NCBI RefSeq assembly: GCF_014334735.1
Contig: NZ_CP060587.1
Coordinates: 620,001-684,000 of the forward strand
DNA length: 64,000 nt
Source: Aeromicrobium senzhongii
Lineage (GTDB): Bacteria; Actinomycetota; Actinomycetes; Propionibacteriales; Nocardioidaceae
Reading direction: 5' to 3'
Shown here: positions 33,301-39,700 of the stretch, piece by piece
How the letters are laid out: each line of letters opens with the position of its first letter
How positions within the stretch are numbered: position 1 is the stretch's first letter
The notes under the pieces: generated by a model
Told to the model about the DNA's origin: nothing
Seen by the model: the letters and a program-made list of their open reading frames with translations, nothing else
The model's database searches: none
Translations under genes and position numbers: made by a program

Positions 33301-33483
33301 AATGACAAGTCCTCCATCCTCACGGAGGGCGCACCCATCGTCGACGCCACCGGCGTGGTGGACGCCGCGAACCGGGCGCGTGCCGGCTCGATTGCCCTGG
33401 GGCTGCCCGCTGTGATCGCCGAGGCGACCGGTCAGCGAACCGGTACGAAGGCCCTCGGCGCTTTCACGGGGCGCCATGGTTGA
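30337..33483 (+). CDS. Secreted right-handed beta-helix protein with two FDR-GWG modules
   Basis: A 1048-residue secreted protein. A signal peptide ends near residue 38 (VTASAGA). Two related modules of about 200 residues follow (about 44-245 and 261-460), each starting DDF-x-R...GWG and rich in beta strands. A Thr/Pro linker spans about 465-505 and could carry O-mannose. The C-terminal 540 residues form a parallel beta-helix (asparagine-rich rungs, MGFGGNNTNDLVIENSEF) of the pectate-lyase-like superfamily. No lyase catalytic set is identified. It is clearly paralogous to the protein at 54.4-56.8 kb. ATG at 30337 has GAGG 11 bases upstream. Confidence 0.8.
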   Translation: MTTGLQRGRAVASRFILLVLGLGLVAGAMVGAVTASAGATVLQDDFDRQVASGWGAASSGQAYTAGSPGRMSVGDGVGKVDLAAGTQAASVSESVVLGDSYGKVNVSFQRQGEGTSDGVSTSLLLRRKSLGLYYEARLRQLSTGRFGLTIIRSDRTSTSTLSKEAVVAARIAPDQRLSVEFTATGGAVVELKARAWASGASIPSWQAIAVDSSASRIAAGSPGLAFKSSSRSARTTVRVDQFRASDISASAAVPGTARHLADDFARRWTEGWGASTSGSMYTTGAPGRLLVDGAQGVATVESGKSAAAVAEGLTLGDATIKADVTVATEQRGGGATTAVILRRSALGYYYEARLRHIAGGRVGLSLHRVAGSSTAMIGAEKVVLASVPVNRTLTVEFSAIGDSKVDLRARAWLTGAAAPAWQVTGVDSSDDRLRAAGAPGLKFAVPDDGVATVIRVDNVATAKADTSASPTPRPTPTTPSPTPTAPATTATTPAPTTPAPVTPAAVGSLPVGKASYPVPSGAIFVAAKGSRAGAGTKADPYGSLGFALEKAKPGSTLVLRGGTYQESVLIDKSKSGITVQNFPGEAVWFDGSKSVANWTASGSRWVASGWTSLFDHRIMAGSTDETSRWVDPARPLASHPDQVWVGGKALTQVASESAVSAGKFFVDKAGKRLVIGDDPRGKAIRASALTRAIEVHAQDSVLRGFGVRRYATAKNQFAAVIAGVPGIEFENVVVTENAWVGIAAWAAGQRYRNVTVSENGIMGFGGNNTNDLVIENSEFRGNNAQGFKPTPIAAGIKITRAKGVVLRDNVVANTSFAGGVWFDVSSSKLQIVGNSVSGNAAGVMVELSEDALIADNHIFDNSGTGVRVQASGSVDVWNNTIVGNPRPFAVWADERRQEVPALVATIPWVVDDIDFHNNVVSMTGSNTCPILTQDESQIMVGDDFGITSDNNAFHRPSAYSPANFACWANGVFQVESFKNLQQFREGTGNDKSSILTEGAPIVDATGVVDAANRARAGSIALGLPAVIAEATGQRTGTKALGAFTGRHG
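31855..33480 (+). repeat. Beta-helix coding repeat, copy 1 (inverted to 54361-55983)
   Basis: About 540 codons coding the beta-helix half of the protein are homologous, in inverted orientation, to 54361-55983. Stretches such as ASHPDQVW, FDHRIM and NNAQGFKPTP are identical in protein. The nucleotide identity is visibly high in places, for example GTGTGGAACAACACGATCGT is shared. Confidence 0.8.
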
Positions 33484-35476
33484 CGGTGCACCACAGGAGG
33501 AGCTCGCCGACGGAAATCATGCTCGGCTCGGCGTCGTGGTGGTCAACTACGGATCGAGTGGTCTTCTCCGCGAGAATCTGGCCCGGATCCCGTTCGACGC
33601 GGGTTGCGTGGTGGTGGTCGTGGACAACTTCTCGTCGGTGACCGAGCGTTCGACCGTACGTGGACTCGTCGGTGAACAAGGGTGGGTGGGTGTCTACCCG
33701 GAAGGGAACCTCGGCTTCGGCGGAGGATGCAACGTCGGCGTGGCGCAGGCTCTCGAGCGGGGAGCATGCCGTGTCCTGCTGTTGAATCCGGATGCAACCA
33801 TCGATTTGGGCTCGGTGGCGGCACTTGAGTCAGTGGTGGCGGCACGGCCCAGAACCCTGGCAGCCCCGACGATCCTCAACGGCGTGGGAGCGGTGTGGTC
33901 GGCAGGCAGTGACCTCCTGCTCGACACCGGGGACATGCGCTCGTGGGGCCGGCGGGTGCCGGGTGAACGCCATCTGCCCTGGCTGTCCGGGGCATGTCTG
34001 ATGTTCTCCGCGGAGCTGTGGCGGGAGATCGGCGGCTTCGACGAGGACTACTTCCTCTACTGGGAGGACGTCGATCTGTCGGCCAAGGTGCTCGCTGCCG
34101 GGGGCGATCTGGAGCTCGTGGCCGGCGCGACAGCGATCCATGACGAGGGTGGAACCCACCAACTCGAGAGCCGATCACGCGCCAAGTCGTCCCTGTACTA
34201 CTACTTCAACACTCGCAATCGTCTGTTGTTTGCGCGCAAGCATCTCGAGGACGAGGACTTCCGTCGATGGAGACGGCGGTCGTGGGCCGCCGCGCGGAGC
34301 ATCCTGCTCCGAGGTGGGCGGCGGCAGATCATCCGCCCCGACCGGACTGTCTGGCCGGTGCTGCGGGGAACTCTGGCGGGATGGCGAGCCGCGCGCACCA
34401 CGGGGGCGCTGGCACCGCGGGTCCGGGTGTACGAAGGTCTGCGAACGGCTCACCTGGAACGTTTCCATGTGTTGGAGCCGGCTTCCGTGCTCTACGGCGG
34501 GCGCAACTACGACTTCGCCGAAGAGCTGCTCGGTGGCTTGGATGTGCGCCGATTCTCGGGCACGCGGAGTCTGGTGCTCCAGTTGCTGCGGGCCGACGTC
34601 CGCCAACTCGAGGTCAACGAGCCACTCATGTTGTCAGCGGTCAAGAACAGCCTCGCCGCCGCTCTCGCGGTTCGGCTCCGAGGGCTCATCACCGGCCGGC
34701 ACGTCCGGGTCGTGAGCTATGCCATCGGCAATGAGGATCCATTCGCGTCGCCGAGTCCGCGCCTGGCGTCGTGGTGGCGGCGGTGGGTGTACCGATCCAT
34801 GGTGAATCTGTTGATGCGGCGAGTCGACCGCCTGGCGGTGGGCACTCCGGGCGCGATGGCCCAGTACGCCCCTTACCGGATGCGGCGATCGGCGCAGAGC
34901 CGTCTGATCCCGGCTCTCCCGGAGCCGTGTGGGGCGTGCTCGCTGGGAGGCCCGAGGTCCGCGGTGGTCTTTCTGGGCGCATTCGATGAGCGGAAGGGCC
35001 TACGTCAGTTGATCGAGGCGTGGCCCCTGATCAGGACGGGGTCTCCCGGCACCCCTCTGCACATTCTCGGCAAGGGTGAGCTGCGCGGGCTCGCCGAGTT
35101 TGCCGTTGCCGGGTGGGATGAGGCGACGATCCAGGTCGACCCCAGTCGGGAAGAGATCCACCGCGTGCTGGCCTCGGCTGCGGTGCTGGTGCTGCTCTCG
35201 CAGCCGACCCCGACGTGGCGCGAGCAGGTCGGGTTGCCGATCGTCGAGGCGCTCGCCCACGGCTGCGAGATCGTTGCCACCTCGGAGACCGGGATATCCC
35301 CGTGGCTGACCGAGCATGGTCATCAGGTTGTCGACGCTCACGGGGCCGGCCCAGAAGACGTCGCGGCTGCCGTGCGGCGAGCGCTGGAGGCTGACCGCAA
35401 GGCGGGTGACGTGCTTCAAGACCTACCTGCCGTCGACGGAAGGCTCGCCGCTGATCGCTGGATGTTCGGCGACTGA
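33476..35476 (+). CDS. Two-domain glycosyltransferase (GT2-GT4 fusion)
   Basis: A 666-residue protein with two transferase domains. Residues about 18-310 are a family-2 rhamnosyltransferase-like domain: VVVNYGSSG, EGNLGFGGGCNVGV, LLNPDATID (DXD-like) and FLYWEDVDLSAKV with the ED acceptor motif. Residues about 320-660 are a GT-B family-4 domain: VFLGAFDERKGLRQLIEAW and QVGLPIVEALAHGCEIVAT (E-x7-E-like). The two could add successive sugars. The start overlaps the beta-helix gene by eight bases, so it belongs to that operon. No membrane helix is evident. Confidence 0.85.
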   Translation: MVDGAPQEELADGNHARLGVVVVNYGSSGLLRENLARIPFDAGCVVVVVDNFSSVTERSTVRGLVGEQGWVGVYPEGNLGFGGGCNVGVAQALERGACRVLLLNPDATIDLGSVAALESVVAARPRTLAAPTILNGVGAVWSAGSDLLLDTGDMRSWGRRVPGERHLPWLSGACLMFSAELWREIGGFDEDYFLYWEDVDLSAKVLAAGGDLELVAGATAIHDEGGTHQLESRSRAKSSLYYYFNTRNRLLFARKHLEDEDFRRWRRRSWAAARSILLRGGRRQIIRPDRTVWPVLRGTLAGWRAARTTGALAPRVRVYEGLRTAHLERFHVLEPASVLYGGRNYDFAEELLGGLDVRRFSGTRSLVLQLLRADVRQLEVNEPLMLSAVKNSLAAALAVRLRGLITGRHVRVVSYAIGNEDPFASPSPRLASWWRRWVYRSMVNLLMRRVDRLAVGTPGAMAQYAPYRMRRSAQSRLIPALPEPCGACSLGGPRSAVVFLGAFDERKGLRQLIEAWPLIRTGSPGTPLHILGKGELRGLAEFAVAGWDEATIQVDPSREEIHRVLASAAVLVLLSQPTPTWREQVGLPIVEALAHGCEIVATSETGISPWLTEHGHQVVDAHGAGPEDVAAAVRRALEADRKAGDVLQDLPAVDGRLAADRWMFGD

Positions 35477-35480
35477 CCCG

Positions 35481-36476
35481 TTAGGCCAGACCGACGGCCG
35501 TGGCAAGTCGATTCGCGAGATGTTGGCAGGTGAACTCGTCCTCGACGTGTCGACGAGCCTCGTGGCCCATCGATGCAGCCCGGGCCGGGTCGTCGACGAG
35601 GTCGATCAGGCGCTCGACCCATCGGTCGGTCGCCTGCGAGCTCATCAGGAATCCGGTCACGCCGTCGTCTACGTAGTCCTCCGCACCCGGTGTGTGCGTG
35701 AGAATCACCGGTCGTCCGGTGGCCTGTGCTTCGAGGGACACGGTCATCCCCGAGACGTGCAGGTTGGGCCGGGTCGCGATCGCGACGACCGAGGACCGCC
35801 GATAGAACTCCCTGAGTTCGAGGTGCGAGAGATGCGGGACGACCGTGACTCCGGGGGCGGACGCACGTGCCCTCGTCTGTACGACGGCCTTCACGTGCGG
35901 TCGAGCACGGACGACCTGCGCGAAGGCGGCCAGGATCGTCTCGTGATCGCGATCCCGGTCGCCCCCTGCGCTGAACAACAGCGGTTGCTCGGGGTACGGC
36001 GCGGGGGAGAAGAACGCGTCGTCAACGCCGAACTTCACGAATTCGGATGGGGTCGAGCTCCCGACGAGACGGTCGACGGCGTCCAGTTGTCCTCGACTCA
36101 GCACCCACACGGACTGCATGGCCGACAAGGTCCTGCGAACGCCCGCTGTCGCGCGACCATCGGCCTGGTCGAGCCGGTCGGTGGCCCAGATGACTCCGCA
36201 GTGCATGCGACCGTAGCGTCGCGAGGCGGCCATCGCGTGCGCCGTGCCCTCGTCCCAGGCAAGCCCGAGGCGCTCATTGCGTGCTGCTCGGGGGCGTAGG
36301 CGCCAAGCGAGTCGGGCCCCCCGCGACGGTGCGCTGACGTGTCTCATGGCGACGGGGCGTCCGGGACGGTCGATGCGCTCCAGTCCGTAGGGCCACAGCC
36401 CGGGAACCTCCCCGCGCGCGTGTCGCTCGCTCCAGGTGCTCGACGCCACCGGGAAGACGAACTCCGTCTCGGCCAT
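35481..36476 (-). CDS. Family-4 glycosyltransferase
   Basis: A 331-residue GT-B enzyme. The C-terminal nucleotide-sugar domain shows FSAGGDRDRDHETILAAFAQV, VVAIATRPNLHVSGMTVSLEAQATGRPVILT (E-x7 region) and the helix ending GHEARRHVEDEF. The N-terminal acceptor domain is short. ATG at 36476 has GGAG six bases upstream. The reading frame is open further, to 37880, but that part is the antisense of the next gene and is rejected. It is convergent with the GT2-GT4 gene and divergent from the 1785-residue protein. TACGGT at 36525-36520 is a possible -10. Confidence 0.83.
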   Translation of the reverse strand: MAETEFVFPVASSTWSERHARGEVPGLWPYGLERIDRPGRPVAMRHVSAPSRGARLAWRLRPRAARNERLGLAWDEGTAHAMAASRRYGRMHCGVIWATDRLDQADGRATAGVRRTLSAMQSVWVLSRGQLDAVDRLVGSSTPSEFVKFGVDDAFFSPAPYPEQPLLFSAGGDRDRDHETILAAFAQVVRARPHVKAVVQTRARASAPGVTVVPHLSHLELREFYRRSSVVAIATRPNLHVSGMTVSLEAQATGRPVILTHTPGAEDYVDDGVTGFLMSSQATDRWVERLIDLVDDPARAASMGHEARRHVEDEFTCQHLANRLATAVGLA

Positions 36477-36764
36477 GCGTTCTCCGTTCAGTCCCCGCGC
36501 TGTCGAGCAGTGATTCGTCACCGTACAGCAGCGCGGTGGGGCCTCGGACTCTTTCCGTCGGGACCGGAAGGGCAGCATGCGGAGTAAGTCGTGGGACGAA
36601 AGATGAGAAAGAGGCAGGAGTGTCGAAACACCATTTCTGAGGTCCGCCATTCGCCGAACGGTGTATCGCGACGCGTGTTTGACTGCTCGTGTTCCAAGAA
36701 TTCGCGGGGGGAAATCGCGACTTGCGGGCATCCGGCTGGGTGCACTGATCAAAGGAATACGCGC
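36477..36764. promoter_or_regulatory. 288-bp divergent regulatory region
   Basis: It lies between the minus-strand glycosyltransferase and the giant secreted protein. Features are the minus-strand TACGGT at 36525-36520, a small GTGT-CGAA-ACAC stem near 36620, and a GCATCC-GGCT-GGGTGC hairpin at 36728-36743 about nine bases before the AAGGA ribosome site. The hairpin may influence translation of the downstream gene. No recognised riboswitch class fits. Confidence 0.4.
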
Positions 36765-39700
36765 GTGAACAGCACTCATGGCCGACCCATCGTCTTGATC
36801 GGTACCCTCTCCCTGATTCTCCTCGCGATGGTCGCGCCGTCGATCAACCGCGCCGATGCCGCGGAGCCCCTGCCTGAGACCGTCACGGCAGATGCACTGC
36901 CCACCGCGCAGATGAACGGGAAGTCGACGACCGTGCTGATCGTGGGTGACACCGTCTACGCCGGCGGTGACTTCACCAGTGCGCGTCCGGCCGGCGCCCC
37001 GGCGGGTACCGGCGAGAGTCAGCGATGGAACGCGATGGCCTTCGATCTGCGCACGGGCGCGCTCAAGGCCTGGGCGCCGCAGTTCAACGGTCAGGTCAAG
37101 GACATTGCGACGAACCCGGCCAAGACCAAGCTCTACGTCGTGGGGACGTTCACCCAGGTCAACGGCCTGAGCCGCAACCGCATCGCGATCTTCGATCTTC
37201 CCAGCGGCAATCTCAGTAGCCTCGCTCCCAACATCAACGGCATCACCAGCACCGTCGCAGCCACGAACGACACGATCTTCGTCGGCGGCTACTTCACAGG
37301 CGTGAACAATCTGCCGCGCGGACGCGCGGCTGCGATCAACGCCTCGACCGGTGCGACGCTGCCGTGGCGGGTCGACGCCGACAACAACCAGGTGCAGTCG
37401 ATGGAGGTGAACACCGGGGTCAACAAGGTCCTGATGACAGGCAACTTCACTTCGGTGGGTGGCAGCGACAATCCCGGTTACGGCATGTTCCTCTCCGATG
37501 CGACCACGGGTGAGGCGCGGCCGCTCCCGGTGAACACCCAGGTTCGGGACGCAGGTGAGAACTCTGGCATCGCCAAGACCGACAGCGACGGGCAGAGGTT
37601 CTACGGGGTCGGCTGGCACTACGGCGGCGGTGGAAACTCCGAAGGCACATTCGCAGCGAACTGGAGCGATGGGTCGCTGGTCTGGATCGAAGACTGCCAC
37701 GGCGACACGTACGACGTCGCGGCCACGTCCGATGTGGTCTACACGGCCAGTCACAAGCACTACTGCGGGAACAGCAACGGGTTCCCCCAGTCGGATCCGT
37801 GGACGTACTACCACTCGAACGCCTTCAGTAACGATGTGCGCGGCACCAACACCCCGGACATCTATGGCTACAAGGATCACCCCGGCGCCCCGCGCCCCGA
37901 GCTCCTGAACTGGTGGCCCACCTCATCGGTCGGATCGGTGAGTGGACAAGCCACGTGGGCGGTCGACGCGGAGGATGACTACGTGGTCTTCGCCGGCGAG
38001 TTCCCACGGGTCAATGGTCAAGCGCAGGCTGGGCTCGTGCGGTACGCGAAACGTTCAGTCGCCGGCAACCCGAAGAAGCGCGGGCCGCAGAACTCGGCCG
38101 CGGCGATCAACCCCAGCGTGCGCAGCGCCCGGCCGGGCGAGGTTCGGCTCACCTGGCCGGCCAACCGTGACCAGGACAGTGCGAAGTTGACGTACCGTAT
38201 CTACCGCAACACCGTCAACGCGGCTGGCCTGGTCCACGAGGAGGTCCAGACTGCCCGCTGGTGGGAGGGCAAGCCGATGTCCTTCCGGGACACGGGTCTC
38301 ACGCCCGGCGCCGATGTGCGCTATCAGCTGCGGGTCCTCGACGACGACGGCAATCTCGCCACGTCCAACTGGGTGACCGTGACCGTCGCTGCCACCGACA
38401 CTCTCGGGCAGTACGGGAACGCCGTGTTCGATGACGGGGCGACCAAGTACTGGCGTCTCGGGGACAGCGGCACCGCCGTCGCCGACTGGATCGGGAGCGA
38501 CAACACGGTTGCCGGATCGGGCGTGACGCGGGGCACTGCCGGTGCGCTGAACAACTGGACCGACACTGCATCCGGGTTCGCCGGTACGGCCAATGGCCGA
38601 GTGATCTCGTCGGAGCTGACGCCGGGCCCGCACGTCTTCTCGACCGAGGTGTGGTTCAAGACCACATCGAGGGCGGGCGGCAAGATCGTTGGTTTCGGCA
38701 ACGCTGCGACGGGCGACTCCGGAAGCTACGACCGCCACATCATGATGAACACCGCGGGGCGCCTCGTGTTCGGCGTGTACCCGAGTGCTGAACGGGCGGT
38801 GACGTCAGCCAAGGCGTACAACGATGGTCAGTGGCACCAGGCGGTGGCGACGTTGAGTCCCAAGGGTCAGGTCCTCTACGTCGACGGCAAGCGGGTTGCC
38901 CAGCGGACCGACACGACGTCCGCGCAGGTGTACAACGGCTACTGGCGCATCGGTGGCGACAACACGTGGACCGGAGGAAAGAACTTCAACGGCCAAATCG
39001 ACGAGTTCTCGGTGTACCCCACCGCCCTCACGCCCGCGCAGGTCAACAACCACTGGATCCAGAGCGGTCGTCCCTCGGCCCTGGGGACGGCACCGGCCGA
39101 TCCGTACGGTGCTTCCGTTTTCAGCGACGAGCCGGATCTGTTCTGGCGTCTTGCCGACACGGGATCGACGGCGGCGGACGCCGCACCGTTGGGCGACCGC
39201 GAGGGGACGATCGCGGGAAACAGGACGGCGGGTCGCCCCGGCGTGATTGCCGGGAACGCTTCGCTCCGCCTCGGTCCCAGCACCATGTTCGGAATGAGCC
39301 CCGGGGGTGTTGTGACGTCGAAGACCCAGATCCCCGGACCCGCCACGTTCAGCCAAGAGGTGTGGTTCAAGACCACGATGTCTGGCGTGGGCCGGATCTT
39401 CGGTTTCGGTTCGAGCAGTGGCACGGGAGCGTCGACGAACTATGATCGGCATCTGTGGCTGTCCGCCGGACGGCTCAACTTCGGCGTGAATCCCGGATCC
39501 GCCGTGACCATCACGTCCAGCGAGACCCTCAACGACGGCCAGTGGCACCACGTGGTCTCCACCTTGGGGCCGGACGGGATGAAGCTGTACGTCGACGGTG
39601 AACTCGACGGGACGCACCCGAACACCTCGGCCCAGGCGTACGACGGCTATTGGAAGCTCGGTGGCGACCGGCAGTGGACCGACTCCTCCACGGCGTGGTT

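Noticed and set aside
36477..37880. N-terminal extension of the minus-strand glycosyltransferase
   Set aside because: The frame stays open through the divergent gene's start region, but GGAG six bases before ATG 36476 and the normal GT4 N-terminus set the real start.
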